DNA from: Sphingomonas jatrophae
GTDB taxonomy: Bacteria; Pseudomonadota; Alphaproteobacteria; Sphingomonadales; Sphingomonadaceae
Reading direction: 5' to 3'
Assembly (NCBI RefSeq): GCF_900113315.1
Contig: NZ_FOZG01000001.1
Location: 1,178,001-1,242,000 of the forward strand
DNA: 64,000 nucleotides
Shown: positions 45,492 to 54,445 of the stretch, piece after piece
How positions within the stretch are numbered: the first letter of the stretch is position 1
Layout: each line of letters starts with the position of its first letter
Notes under the pieces: model-generated
Seen by the model: the letters and a program-made list of their open reading frames with translations, nothing else
Told to the model about the DNA's origin: nothing
The model's database searches: none
Program-made: the position numbers and the translations under genes

Positions 45492-46226
45492 TTAGCGCTC
45501 GTCCTGCTGGCTGGCCGGCAGGGTCTTGCGCGTCGCCTCGATCGCGCGCTGCACGTCCCGCGCGTTGCTCGCGGGCGAGGCGGGCGTGGACAGGACGGGC
45601 GCGGCCGGCGTCGGTGCAACGGGCGCCGCCGCCGCGGTGCCGACGCTCGCGCCGCCATCACCCAGAGTCGCGCGGACGATGCGGCTCGGCTCGGCCGGCG
45701 GCTCGCCCCGATTGATCGCGTCGACATAGTTCATGCCGGAGACGACGCGGCCGAAGGGCGAATATTTGCCGTCCAGCGACAGGTTCGGCATCAGCATGAT
45801 GAAGAACTGGCTGTTGGCGCTGTCCGGCTGCTGCGCGCGCGCCATCGCCACCTCGCCGCGGACATGCGGCATGTCGTTGAACTCGGCCTTGAGGTCCGGC
45901 AGCTCGGATCCGCCCTCGCCCGTGCCCTTCGGGTCGCCGCCCTGCGCCATGAAGCCTTCGATCACGCGGTGGAAGGTGAGGCCGTCATAGAAGCCGCGCT
46001 TGGTCAGCGTCTTGATCCGCTCCACCGCCAGCGGCGCCTTGTCGGGCCGCAGCTGGATGACGACGCGGCCGCCGGTGGACAGGTCCAGCACCCAGGTGTT
46101 CTCCGGGGTGAGCGGCGGCACCGATGAAACCGCCGCGGTGGCGGGTGCCGGAGCCGGCTTGTCCTTGGCGATGGCGGGGGCCGCCATCAGGCCGGCGACG
46201 ATGCCGGCGGCGATCAGCTTGCGCAT
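45492..46226 (-). CDS. Exported peptidyl-prolyl cis-trans isomerase, cyclophilin type
   Basis: 244 residues. An N-terminal signal peptide ([20 protein letters not shown]) precedes a cyclophilin domain: [20 protein letters not shown] (the catalytic arginine is in FHRVI), [20 protein letters not shown] and [14 protein letters not shown] Pro/Ala-rich linker and an Arg/Gln-rich tail (residues 185-244) extend beyond the usual domain. It acts in the periplasm on proline bonds. It is 10 bp upstream of queA on the same strand. Confidence 0.93.
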   Translation of the reverse strand: MRKLIAAGIVAGLMAAPAIAKDKPAPAPATAAVSSVPPLTPENTWVLDLSTGGRVVIQLRPDKAPLAVERIKTLTKRGFYDGLTFHRVIEGFMAQGGDPKGTGEGGSELPDLKAEFNDMPHVRGEVAMARAQQPDSANSQFFIMLMPNLSLDGKYSPFGRVVSGMNYVDAINRGEPPAEPSRIVRATLGDGGASVGTAAAAPVAPTPAAPVLSTPASPASNARDVQRAIEATRKTLPASQQDER

Positions 46227-46293
46227 GCTATTTTCCACGTTCCCGATGCTCTTGCCGTCGGTTGCGCGCGTCGGCTTGCCCGACGCTGAACCG

Positions 46294-46812
46294 CTACGAA
46301 CCTTTCCTGCCCACCTGCTCGACGCGCGCGCGCATCTCCGCATCGATGGCGGGGGTGACGAACTTGCGGATCGCGCCGCCATAAAGCGCGATTTCCTTCA
46401 CCAGCCGGGATGCGATCGGCTGCAGCGCCACGTCGGCCATCAGGAAGACGGTCTCGATGCGGTTGTTCAGCTGCTGGTTCATCCCCGCCATCTGATATTC
46501 ATACTCGAAATCGGCGACCGCGCGCAGCCCCCGCACGATGATGCTGGCGCCCTGCCGCTCGGCAAACTCCATCAGCAGCGAATCGAACGGCACCACCTCG
46601 ATCGTGGGGGAGATTTCCGCCACTTCGCGCCGAACATGCGCCATCCGCTCGTCGATGGTGAACATCGGCGATTTGGACGGGTTGGTGGTGACGCCGACGA
46701 CCAGCCGGTCGACCAGCTTGGCGCCGCGGCGGATGATGTCGAGATGCCCCAGCGTCACCGGATCGAAGGTGCCGGGATAGACGCCCACCCGCTCGCGCGC
46801 GGAAACGTTCAT
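46294..46812 (-). CDS. coaD: Phosphopantetheine adenylyltransferase
   Basis: Fourth step of coenzyme A synthesis, adding AMP to 4'-phosphopantetheine. 172 residues. The nucleotidyltransferase motif GTFDPVTLGHLDII (with the T/HxGH signature) starts at residue 14; VRGLRAVADFEYEYQMAGMN is the substrate-binding loop and SRLVKEIALYGG the C-terminal family signature. Its ATG overlaps the ispA stop (ATGA). Confidence 0.97.
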   Translation of the reverse strand: MNVSARERVGVYPGTFDPVTLGHLDIIRRGAKLVDRLVVGVTTNPSKSPMFTIDERMAHVRREVAEISPTIEVVPFDSLLMEFAERQGASIIVRGLRAVADFEYEYQMAGMNQQLNNRIETVFLMADVALQPIASRLVKEIALYGGAIRKFVTPAIDAEMRARVEQVGRKGS

Positions 46813-47717
46813 CGGTCGCGCTCCACCACGTAAGCCGCGATGGCGCGCAGCAGGTCCGCCTCCGTGCCGAAGCCGCGCAGATGCGCCACCGCCTGCTCCA
46901 CCAGCAGGCTCGCCTGCCGCCGCGCCGCCTCTGCGCCCATCAGCGACACGAAGGTGGCCTTGCCCGCCGCCTCGTCCTTGCGTAGCGCCTTGCCCGCCGT
47001 CGCCTCGTCACCCTCATGGTCGAGCAGGTCGTCGGCGATCTGGAAGGCGAGGCCGATGTCGCGCGCGTAACCGCGCAGATGCTTGCGCCCCTCGGGCGGC
47101 ACGCGGCCCATGATGCCGCCCGCCTCCAGGCAGAACCCGATCAGCGCGCCCGTCTTCAGCTGCTGCAGTCGGGTGACGGTGGCGAGCTCGGTCAGCGGCA
47201 CCCGCTCCGCCTCAAGGTCCATCATCTGCCCGCCCGCCATGCCCGACGGGCCGGAGGCGCGCGCCAGCTCCAGCGTCAGCTCGGCGCGGACGAACGGATC
47301 GGCATGCGTGTCGGGGTCGGCCAGCAGCTCGAACGCCAGCGCGTGCAGCGAATCGCCCGCCAGCACGGCCGTAGCCTCGTCGAACGCCTTGTGCACCGTC
47401 GGCTTGCCGCGGCGCATGTCGTCATCGTCCATGCAGGGCAGATCGTCGTGGATCAGGCTGTAGACGTGGATGGCCTCGATCGCCGCGCCGACGCGCAGCG
47501 CGCCGTCCCGCGCGACGCCGTAAAGGTCGCACGCGGCGCAGACGAGCAGCGGCCGCATCCGTTTGCCGCCGCCGATCGCGGCATGGCGCATCGCCTCGAA
47601 CAGGCGGGCGCGGCCATCATCCTCGGGCACGGCCAGCAACGTGTCGAAGATCGCGTCGATCTCCGGCCCGATGCGCGCCATAGCGGCGCCGAGGACGACC
47701 GGAACCGCGTCCGTCAT
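46809..47717 (-). CDS. ispA: Farnesyl diphosphate synthase
   Basis: Chain-elongating prenyltransferase making geranyl and farnesyl diphosphate for quinones, undecaprenyl carriers and carotenoids. 302 residues. The first Asp-rich motif is DDLPCMDDDDMRRGKPT and the second is DDLLDHEGD; GGGKRMRP and KTGALI are also typical. The ATG at 47717 (MTDAVPVV) has AGTGAGG just upstream and lies 4 bp after the xseB stop; an ATG at 47732 inside xseB is less likely. Confidence 0.95.
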   Translation of the reverse strand: MTDAVPVVLGAAMARIGPEIDAIFDTLLAVPEDDGRARLFEAMRHAAIGGGKRMRPLLVCAACDLYGVARDGALRVGAAIEAIHVYSLIHDDLPCMDDDDMRRGKPTVHKAFDEATAVLAGDSLHALAFELLADPDTHADPFVRAELTLELARASGPSGMAGGQMMDLEAERVPLTELATVTRLQQLKTGALIGFCLEAGGIMGRVPPEGRKHLRGYARDIGLAFQIADDLLDHEGDEATAGKALRKDEAAGKATFVSLMGAEAARRQASLLVEQAVAHLRGFGTEADLLRAIAAYVVERDR

Positions 47718-47721
47718 GGCC

Positions 47722-47970
47722 TCACTTGCCATCGAACGGCTGCGTGCCGGTGGCGCGGCCGTCGGCGCCGGCCACGATCCGCTCGATCCGGGCCTGCGCG
47801 GCGGCCAGCCGCCCCTCGCATTGTTTGCGCAAGCGATCCCCCTCGCCATAAAGGCGGATCGACTCCTCAAGGCTCGCCTCGCCGCTTTCCAGCCGCTGGA
47901 CGATCGCCTCCAGCCGCTTCAGCGCGTCTTCGAAGGAAAGCTGCTCGATCTGTTCCGGGTCTGCCGCCAT
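47722..47970 (-). CDS. xseB: Exodeoxyribonuclease VII small subunit
   Basis: 82 residues starting [20 protein letters not shown]; the core [24 protein letters not shown] is diagnostic. It supports XseA in single-strand DNA degradation. It is directly before ispA, a common arrangement. The C-terminus after [17 protein letters not shown] is variable. Confidence 0.93.
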   Translation of the reverse strand: MAADPEQIEQLSFEDALKRLEAIVQRLESGEASLEESIRLYGEGDRLRKQCEGRLAAAQARIERIVAGADGRATGTQPFDGK

Positions 47971-48001
47971 GGTGGGGCTTGTAAGCCGGGTCACCGGCCG
48001 G

Positions 48002-49078
48002 TCAAGCCGAGGCGGCGACGAAGCGCGCCACCCCGTCCTCCACCAGCCGCCGCGCGCGCCCGTCCCGCTCCAGGCGGTGGAGGTGCGCCAGCGCCTCGCC
48101 CGCCGCCATGCTGCGCTCGCCGCTGCGGATCGCGCGGCCGAACAGCGGCGCGAACACCTCCAGCGCGGTCTTCGGCCGGTCGAGCGCCGCCGCCATCGCA
48201 TCCAGCCGGCCGAGATGACCGTCGCGCAGCGCCTTCAGCCGCCGGTGGAGGCCGGTGAACGGCTTGCCGTGCGCGGGCAGCACCAGCAGGTCCGCGGGCA
48301 GCGCCAGCAACCGGTCGATCGAGGCGAGCCAGTCGCCCAACGGGTCGCCGTCCGGCTCGTGCACGCCGACCGACACGTTGGGGGAGATGCGCGGCAACAC
48401 CTGATCGCCCGCGATCAGCACGCCACCCGCCTCGTCCCACAGGCAGGCATGTTCGGGCGAGTGGCCGCTGCCGACCACGATGCGCCAGTCACGCCCGCCC
48501 GCATTCAGCACGTCGCCGTCGCTCAGCCGCGTGAAGGCGCCGGGGATCGGCGAGGTGCCCTTGGCGAACAGCGCCCAGCCCGTCCCGCGCGCCTCGGCGA
48601 TCTGCGCATCGTCATAGCCTGCCATGCGCCACCACGCTTCCGCCTCGGCGGGCGGCGTGTCGCTGGCGTGCGCGCGCAGCATCCGCGCGGTCAGCCACTC
48701 GCCGCGCGTCATCGCCAGCGTGGCGCCGTCGCGCTCGCACAGCCATCCGGCGAGCCCGACATGGTCGGGATGCATGTGCGTCACGATCACGCGCGCAAGG
48801 CGGCGGTCGGCCAGCGCGCCGGCGAACAGCGCCTGCCAGGCCTCACGCACCGGCGGCAGATCGGGCCCGGTATCGACGAGCGCCAGATCCTCCGCCTCGC
48901 CCAGCAGCCAGACGTTGATGTGATCGAGCGCCCACGGCATCGGCAGCCGCACCCAGGTGACGCCCGGCGCCACCTCGGTCGGCGTGGCGGGATCGGGCAC
49001 GCGATCCCCGAAGGGATAGGTCAACCCGCGATGGCTGGTCGGCACGAGACCCTGGTCGCGAAACCCGACGTCGCTCAT
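48002..49078 (-). CDS. Metallo-beta-lactamase-fold hydrolase
   Basis: 358 residues with the zinc motif [32 protein letters not shown] and [11 protein letters not shown]. The C-terminal about 90 residues ([20 protein letters not shown]...) form the helical winged-helix-like domain seen in LACTB2-type relatives. It starts at ATG 49078 (MSDVGF). It lies 31 bp upstream of xseB. The exact substrate is unknown; thioester or nucleic acid substrates are known in the superfamily. Confidence 0.88.
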   Translation of the reverse strand: MSDVGFRDQGLVPTSHRGLTYPFGDRVPDPATPTEVAPGVTWVRLPMPWALDHINVWLLGEAEDLALVDTGPDLPPVREAWQALFAGALADRRLARVIVTHMHPDHVGLAGWLCERDGATLAMTRGEWLTARMLRAHASDTPPAEAEAWWRMAGYDDAQIAEARGTGWALFAKGTSPIPGAFTRLSDGDVLNAGGRDWRIVVGSGHSPEHACLWDEAGGVLIAGDQVLPRISPNVSVGVHEPDGDPLGDWLASIDRLLALPADLLVLPAHGKPFTGLHRRLKALRDGHLGRLDAMAAALDRPKTALEVFAPLFGRAIRSGERSMAAGEALAHLHRLERDGRARRLVEDGVARFVAASA

Positions 49079-49091
49079 GCCGGAGGAGCGA

Positions 49092-49769
49092 TCAGCGCTT
49101 GAACGGATCGACGAAGCCGCCCGGCAGCGAGCCGACCGGCTCGTCCTCCCCATGCTCCGCGGCATAGGCCGCCGCCTCGCGCTCATGGCGCAGCTGCTCG
49201 ATCAGCGCCTCGCGGTCGCCGTCCAGACGCGTGTCGACGGGCGCCTCGATGCCGGCCGCCTTCGCCGCCTTGGCGACCAGCGCGTCCAGCTCGCGCTGCG
49301 AGCAGAGGCCCAGCGTCACCGGATCCTTGGGCACGATGTTGGCGATGTTCCAGTGCGTCCGGTCACGGATCGCGGCAATGGTGGTGCGCGTCGTGCCGAT
49401 CAGCTTGCTGATCTGGCCGTCGGACACTTCCGGATGGTTGCGGATGATCCAGGCGATGCCGTCCGGCTTGTCCTGCCGCTTGGAGACAGGGGTGTAGCGC
49501 GGCCCCTTGGTGCGGCGGACCTGCTCCGGCCCCTTGTTCATCACCATCCGATAGGCGGGATTGGCCTGCGCCTTGTCGATCTCGCTCATCGCCAGCTCGC
49601 CCGCGCGCACGGGATCGCGGCCGGTCAGCTTGGTCGCAGCGGTATCGTCGGCGATCGCCTGCACTTCCAGGATGTGCAGGCCGCAAAAGGCGGCGATCTG
49701 CTCGAAGGAGAGCGCGGTGTTGTCGACCAGCCAGGAAGCGGTCGCGTGCGGCATCAGCGGCTGCGCCAT
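49092..49769 (-). CDS. trcR: TrcR-type cell-cycle transcriptional regulator (DUF1013)
   Basis: 225 residues, an alphaproteobacteria-specific family. MPHATASWLVDNTALSFEQIAAFCGLH at the start is characteristic, followed by a second HTH-like part IAWIIRNHPEVSDGQISKLI and GTTRTTIAAIRDRTHWN. The tail is Glu-rich and ends GGFVDPFKR. The start ATG 49769 (MAQPLMPHA) has AAAGGTGCC upstream. It is 13 bp from the MBL gene, on the same strand. Role in cell-cycle control is known for homologues. Confidence 0.88.
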   Translation of the reverse strand: MAQPLMPHATASWLVDNTALSFEQIAAFCGLHILEVQAIADDTAATKLTGRDPVRAGELAMSEIDKAQANPAYRMVMNKGPEQVRRTKGPRYTPVSKRQDKPDGIAWIIRNHPEVSDGQISKLIGTTRTTIAAIRDRTHWNIANIVPKDPVTLGLCSQRELDALVAKAAKAAGIEAPVDTRLDGDREALIEQLRHEREAAAYAAEHGEDEPVGSLPGGFVDPFKR

Positions 49770-49879
49770 CGTTCGGCACCTTTCAGATAAAAGAAGGGCC
49801 GCCCCTCGCGGAGCGGCCTGAAGCTGTGGCACGAGATGTAATCCAGCCGGGGCGGCACGGCAAGGCGGGGGCGAACAGC

Positions 49880-50467
49880 GTGGAAATCTGGGGCGACAGG
49901 ATCTCGGGCAATTGCCTCAAGGTGCAATGGATCGCCGATCGGCTCGGCCTCCAACATCGCTGGATCGATGTCGATATCCTTGCCGGCGACACCCGCTCGC
50001 CCGCCTTTCTGGCGATGAACCCGGCGGGTCAGGTGCCGCTGGTGCGGTGGCCGGACGGCCGCACGCTCGCCCAGTCCAACGCCATCCTGCTCCATCTGGC
50101 GGAGGGGTCGGCGCTCATCCCGGCCGATGCCTTCACCCGCGCCAAGATGCTCGAATGGCTGTTCTGGGAGCAATATAGCCATGAGCCCGCGGTCGCCGTC
50201 GCCCGCTTCCGCGTGCTCTATCAGGGTCAGTCGCCAGACGATCTCGATCCGGCGCTGCTCGCGAAATGCGCCGCCGCGCTGACGCGGCTGGAGGCGGGCG
50301 TGGCAGACGGCTTTCTCGTCGGCAGACGGCTGAGCCTCGCCGATGTCGCGCTGGTCGCCTACACCCGCATGGCGGGCGATGCCGGCCTCTCGCTCGATCC
50401 CTTTCCTGCGATCCGCCGGTGGATCGGCCTGGTCGAGGCGGAACTCGGCCTGCCGCCCTATCGGTAG
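49880..50467 (+). CDS. Glutathione S-transferase family protein
   Basis: About 195 residues from the GTG at 49880 (VEIWGDRISGNCLKVQWIA); an ATG at 49826 would add 18 residues without family character. The thioredoxin-like N-domain has the SGNCLK active region and NPAGQVPLVRWPDGRTLAQSNAILLHLAEG, and the all-helical C-domain has VGRRLSLADVALVAYTR. It is divergent from trcR. A bidirectional terminator follows. Substrate unknown. Confidence 0.9.
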   Translation: MEIWGDRISGNCLKVQWIADRLGLQHRWIDVDILAGDTRSPAFLAMNPAGQVPLVRWPDGRTLAQSNAILLHLAEGSALIPADAFTRAKMLEWLFWEQYSHEPAVAVARFRVLYQGQSPDDLDPALLAKCAAALTRLEAGVADGFLVGRRLSLADVALVAYTRMAGDAGLSLDPFPAIRRWIGLVEAELGLPPYR

Positions 50468-50543
50468 GAGGCCGGATAGGCTGCGACGCTTTGCTGCATC
50501 CACGCGGGTCTGCCGAGTCGGATCGCCCCGCGCCCCGAACGCA

Positions 50544-50578
50544 AAATCGCGCCGAGGCTGGTCAGCCCGGCGCGATTT
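50544..50578. terminator. Bidirectional intrinsic terminator between the GST gene and tRNA-Ala
   Basis: AAATCGCGCC (50544-50553) pairs with GGCGCGATTT (50569-50578) around a 15-base loop, with A-runs on the left and T on the right, so it can act on both strands: after the GST gene (plus) and after tRNA-Ala (minus). Confidence 0.65.
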
Positions 50579-50602
50579 GGATAATCCGACCGATCAGGTG
50601 AA

Positions 50603-50678
50603 TGGTGGAGACGAGGGGGATCGAACCCCTGACCTACGCAATGCCATCGCGTCGCTCTCCCAGCTGAGCTACGTCCCC
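50603..50678 (-). tRNA. tRNA-Ala (anticodon GGC)
   Basis: A 76-nt cloverleaf on the minus strand: acceptor GGGGACG/CGTCTCC, D-arm GCTC...GAGC, anticodon stem ACGCG/TGCGT with loop ATGGCAT (anticodon GGC), T-arm around GGTTCGATCC, and an encoded ACCA end. Confidence 0.95.
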
Positions 50679-50799
50679 ATCCTTCTCGCCGGCCTGGGAG
50701 CCGGCGCCGCCTCGCCACCGGGGCGAGGAGCGCGTCCTTAGAGCGACCCGCCGCGCTTCGCAACAGGGAAACGCACAGGGCCCAAGGACGCGCCGAAAC

Positions 50800-51111
50800 T
50801 TAGTTCTCGTCCTCGTTGTCGCTCGTGTCGACGCCGATATCGTCGTCGCCGCCCAGGTCGACATCGTCGTCCGCGTTCGGCTCCGCCTCCTCGTCGATGT
50901 CGAGATCCTCGGACAGGTCCGAATCCTCCTTCTCGACAGCTTCCTTCTTGGGCGCCTCGAACGGCATCGGCTGCTTGGACTTCAGGATCTGCTCGGGCTC
51001 GAACGCGGTGCCGCACTCGATGCAGGTCACCGGATCGTCCTTGCCGAGATCGTAGAAGCGCGTGTTGCACTTCGGGCAGCTGCGCTTGGTGCCCCACTCA
51101 GGCTTGATCAT
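50800..51111 (-). CDS. TIGR02300 family FYDLN-acid zinc-ribbon protein
   Basis: 103 residues. The start [20 protein letters not shown] is followed by [20 protein letters not shown]; cysteines at 12, 15, 30 and 33 form a zinc ribbon with the FYDL motif. The second half is an acidic tail rich in Asp and Glu. It is a conserved alphaproteobacterial protein of unknown role next to tRNA-Ala and aroA. It is divergent from aroA. Confidence 0.92.
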   Translation of the reverse strand: MIKPEWGTKRSCPKCNTRFYDLGKDDPVTCIECGTAFEPEQILKSKQPMPFEAPKKEAVEKEDSDLSEDLDIDEEAEPNADDDVDLGGDDDIGVDTSDNEDEN

Positions 51112-51232
51112 GGGCTCTCATGGCCTTTCGGTCAGGATAAACGAAGAACGGCCGGATGCCGGAAACCGGCCCGGCCGAACGCTTGGGGCGCGCCTTGCCA
51201 CAGGGTATGCGCGCTGTCAAAAGCCGCGCCCG

Positions 51233-52585
51233 ATGCAGCCCGCTCCCCCCGCCCCCGCCGCTTTCCACGCTCCCGGCCCGCTTCGCGGCACGGTGCGCGT
51301 GCCGGGCGACAAGTCCATCTCGCACCGCGCGCTGATGCTGTCGGCGCTGGCGGTCGGCACCAGCCGGATCGAGGGGTTGCTGGACGGGGAGGACGTGCTC
51401 GCCACCGCCGCGGCGATGCGGGCGATGGGGGCGGAATGCGTGCGCGAGGGCGATGGCCGCTGGATGGTCCACGGCGTCGGCGTCGGCGGCCTGCTCCAGC
51501 CCGCCGCCGCGCTCGACATGGGCAATAGCGGCACCTCCACCCGGCTGCTGATGGGCGTCGTCGCCAGCCATCCGATCACCGCCACCTTCACCGGCGACGC
51601 GTCGCTGTCCGGCCGCCCCATGGGCCGCGTGATCGAACCGCTCGCGCGCATGGGCGCGGACATCACCGCATCGCCCGGTGGCCGCCTGCCCTTGATGGTC
51701 CGCGGCCTCTGCCCGGCGGTGCCGATCGAATATCGCCTGCCCGTCGCCTCCGCGCAGGTGAAGTCGGCGGTGCTGCTCGCCGGCCTCAACACGCCCGGCC
51801 TCACCCGCGTGATCGAGCCGGTGGCGACACGCGATCATAGCGAGCGGATGCTGCGCGGCTTCGGCGCGGAGCTGACCGTCGAGGAGGACGGCACGGCCAC
51901 ACGCATCATCACCATCCGCGGCGAGGCGGAGCTGCGCCCGCAGGAGATCGCCGTGCCGGGCGATCCCTCGTCCGCCGCCTTCCCCGCCGTCGCCGCCTGC
52001 CTGGTGCCGGGATCGGACGTGCTGGTCGAGCATGTCGGCCTCAACCCCACGCGCGCCGGCCTGTTCGCCGCGCTGCAGGCGATGGGCGCGGATCTCAGCT
52101 TCGAGAATGCCCGCGAGATCGGGGGCGAGCCGGTGGCCGACATCCGCGTGCGCGGCTCGGCGCTCTCCGGCTTTGCCAACGATCCGCGCGACGTCGCCTC
52201 GATGGTGGACGAATATCCCATCCTGTTCGTCGCCGCCGCGCTCGCCCGCGGCCGCTCGGTCTTCACCGGGCTGGAGGAGCTGCGCGTCAAGGAAAGCGAT
52301 CGCATCGCCGTGATGGCGCAGGGCCTCGCCGCCATCGGCGCGCGCGTCGAAGAGACGGCAGACGGCCTCATCGTCGAGGGCACGGGCGGCGACAGGCTGG
52401 CCGGCGGCGCCACCGTCGCGGCCCGCCTCGATCACCGTATCGCGATGAGCTTCGCCGTCGCCGGCCTCGTCAGCCACGCGCCCGTCATCATCGACGACAT
52501 GGCGCCCGTCGCCACCAGCTTCCCCGGTTTCGAGGCCTTGATGACCACGCTCGGCGCCGAACGACGCCAGCTCGCTCCGGCATGA
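51233..52585 (+). CDS. aroA: 3-phosphoshikimate 1-carboxyvinyltransferase (EPSP synthase)
   Basis: Shikimate pathway enzyme joining PEP and shikimate-3-phosphate. 450 residues. The N-terminus [21 protein letters not shown] holds the active-site lysine and serine; [14 protein letters not shown] (LxLGNAGT-like) and [11 protein letters not shown] and [20 protein letters not shown] are further signatures. The Ala in the conserved NSGTSTR/PxxS region resembles class II (glyphosate-tolerant type) enzymes. The ATG at 51233 is used. Its gene order aroA-hydrolase-cmk-rpsA is typical of the group. Confidence 0.95.
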   Translation: MQPAPPAPAAFHAPGPLRGTVRVPGDKSISHRALMLSALAVGTSRIEGLLDGEDVLATAAAMRAMGAECVREGDGRWMVHGVGVGGLLQPAAALDMGNSGTSTRLLMGVVASHPITATFTGDASLSGRPMGRVIEPLARMGADITASPGGRLPLMVRGLCPAVPIEYRLPVASAQVKSAVLLAGLNTPGLTRVIEPVATRDHSERMLRGFGAELTVEEDGTATRIITIRGEAELRPQEIAVPGDPSSAAFPAVAACLVPGSDVLVEHVGLNPTRAGLFAALQAMGADLSFENAREIGGEPVADIRVRGSALSGFANDPRDVASMVDEYPILFVAAALARGRSVFTGLEELRVKESDRIAVMAQGLAAIGARVEETADGLIVEGTGGDRLAGGATVAARLDHRIAMSFAVAGLVSHAPVIIDDMAPVATSFPGFEALMTTLGAERRQLAPA

Positions 52586-52589
52586 TCGC

Positions 52590-53561
52590 GTGGCAACGCC
52601 GCTCGCCCGTCGTGACCTGCTCGCTCTGCTCGGGGCCGGCGGCATGAGCACCGCCGCCCTCGCCGCAGCCCCCGCCTTCGCGCCCGGCCGCGAGCTGATG
52701 GTGCCCGTCTCGGGCGGGCGGCTCTACGTCCGCATCGATGGCGATCTCGCCTCGTCCCGCCCGCCGCTGCTGCTGATCCACGGCGGGCCCGGCGGCAGCC
52801 ACTACGCCTTCACCCAGGCGCTCGCGCTGGCGGGCACGCGCGCGCTGATCCTCTACGATCAGCTCGATTGCGGCCGCTCCGAGGGGCGCATGGACCCGGC
52901 CGACTGGACCGTGCCGCGCTTCCTGTCCGAGATCGAGGCGATCCGCGCCGCGCTCGGCATCGAGCGCTGGCATGTGCTGGGGCATAGCTGGGGCGGCACG
53001 CTGGCGCTCGAATATGGCGCGCGGGCACCCGCAGCGCTCGCCGGGCTGATCCTGTCGAGTCCGCTCATCTCCACCGCCAGCTGGATCGAGGATGCGCAGG
53101 CGCTGGTCGGCGCCTTGCCGCCCGCCGCGCGCGCGGCCATCGCCGCCTGCGATGCCGATCCCGCGAACGCGGCGGCGTGCGAGGCAGGCAATGCCGCGTT
53201 CGAGGCGGCCTATTACATGCGCCACCCGCGCGATCCTGCGGTTGCCGCCTATCGCGACGCCATGCCGCGCAGCTTCACGCCCCCGCTCTATCATGCCATG
53301 TGGGGCCGCACCGAGTTCCGCTGCACCGGCACGCTGAAAGATTATGACGGCACGCCCCTCCTTTCCCGCCTCGCCCGCGAACGCACTTTGTTCATGACGG
53401 GCGAGCATGACGAGGCGCGCCCGCAAACGATCCGCGCCTTTGCCGAGGCGGCCGGCGCACGCTTTGCCGTGCTGCCCGGCGCCGGCCACTCGACGCTGAG
53501 CGACGCGCGGCCCGCCTGGCTCCACACCGTCGCCGGCTTCCTCGCGGAGCAGGACGCATGA
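52590..53561 (+). CDS. Exported alpha/beta hydrolase, proline iminopeptidase family
   Basis: 323 residues from the GTG at 52590, 4 bp after aroA. An ARRDLLALLG twin-arginine-like leader and an Ala-rich stretch (about 6-30) suggest Tat export. HGGPGGSH is the oxyanion region, GHSWGGTLALEYGARAP the nucleophile elbow, DYDGTPLL and GEHDEARP the acid region and GAGHSTL the catalytic histidine. YDQLDCGRSE is typical of prolyl aminopeptidases. It is inserted between aroA and cmk, which are often adjacent. The peptidase specificity is inferred. Confidence 0.85.
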   Translation: MATPLARRDLLALLGAGGMSTAALAAAPAFAPGRELMVPVSGGRLYVRIDGDLASSRPPLLLIHGGPGGSHYAFTQALALAGTRALILYDQLDCGRSEGRMDPADWTVPRFLSEIEAIRAALGIERWHVLGHSWGGTLALEYGARAPAALAGLILSSPLISTASWIEDAQALVGALPPAARAAIAACDADPANAAACEAGNAAFEAAYYMRHPRDPAVAAYRDAMPRSFTPPLYHAMWGRTEFRCTGTLKDYDGTPLLSRLARERTLFMTGEHDEARPQTIRAFAEAAGARFAVLPGAGHSTLSDARPAWLHTVAGFLAEQDA

Positions 53562-54178
53562 TCATCGCCGTCGATGGCCCCGCCGCGTCCGGCAAGGGCA
53601 CTATCGCCCGCGCGCTCGCGCTCCACTATGCGCTGCCGCATCTCGACACCGGCCTGCTCTACCGTGCCGTCGCCATCACCGTGCTGCGCGCCGATGGCGA
53701 TCCGGCCGACCCTGCCGACGCGCTCGCCGCCTGCGCGTTCGACGATCTGCTGCTCGGCGATCCCGAACTCCGCTCGGAAAAGGCGGGCGCCGCCGCCTCG
53801 GTCGTGTCGGCGCATCCGGCCGTGCGTGCAGCGCTCGTCGATCGCCAGCGCCGCTTCGCCGGCCAGCCGAGCGGGGCGATCCTCGACGGGCGAGACATCG
53901 GCACCGTCATCGCGCCGGAGGCCGCGGCCAAGCTGTTCGTCACCGCCGATCCGCAGGTCCGCGCCACCCGCCGCCACGCCGAGCTCGCCGGCCGCGGAGC
54001 CAGCCCCGGCCTCGATGCCGTCCTCGCCGACATCCGCGCGCGCGACGAACGCGATAGCGCCCGTGCCGCGGCCCCGCTCAGGATGGCCGACGATGCGGTG
54101 CTGATCGACACGACCGACCTGAACGTCGCCGAAGCCGTCGCCGCCGCCATTGCGGCGGTCGAGGCGAAACGCGGCTGA
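53558..54178 (+). CDS. cmk: Cytidylate kinase
   Basis: 206 residues phosphorylating CMP and dCMP with ATP. The P-loop GPAASGKGTIA is at 7-17, HLDTGLLYRAVA the CMP-binding region, and ILDGRDIGTVIAPEA the lid with DGRDIGT. RRHAELAGRG and DERDSARAAAPL near the end are diagnostic. The ATG at 53558 overlaps the preceding stop (ATGA). It precedes rpsA as in many bacteria. Confidence 0.96.
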   Translation: MIIAVDGPAASGKGTIARALALHYALPHLDTGLLYRAVAITVLRADGDPADPADALAACAFDDLLLGDPELRSEKAGAAASVVSAHPAVRAALVDRQRRFAGQPSGAILDGRDIGTVIAPEAAAKLFVTADPQVRATRRHAELAGRGASPGLDAVLADIRARDERDSARAAAPLRMADDAVLIDTTDLNVAEAVAAAIAAVEAKRG

Positions 54179-54445
54179 TCTTCCTCCGCCATCCGCCTTG
54201 CTGCGCATCGTCCCATGCGCTATGAAGGCACGTCCGGCGGGTGGGTGCTCGCGGAGGCAGGCGCGGAGCGGGCGGCGGCAAGCCGTCTCTCTCACGCGCC
54301 CTTTTCGCATTGGCGATCCCTCCGTCCGATCATCCGCATGTCCGGGCGCCGCGGCGGCATCCGGCCGGCGCGGCAGTTCTGGCCAAAAGACCTCCGGATA
54401 CAACCGGATGGCCGGAAAAACAGACTGAGTAGGAACGCTGAACGC
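54179..54445 (+). other. 267-bp leader region of rpsA
   Basis: No gene is visible here. It has a purine-rich segment, several G/C-rich stems (GGCGGGTGGGTG..., CCGGATACAACCGG, ATGGCCGG) and an AGTAGGAAC ribosome site before ATG 54446. In characterised bacteria S1 represses its own mRNA through such leaders; that is only a possibility here. The ORF frame runs through much of it, but without a usable start. Confidence 0.45.

Noticed and set aside
44417-45715. A 432-codon plus-strand frame over queA
   Set aside because: Antisense to queA with low-complexity His/Arg content; queA is well supported.
52590-53561. The hydrolase between aroA and cmk as a mobile insertion
   Set aside because: Base composition and overlaps match the neighbours and no repeats or recombinase flank it.
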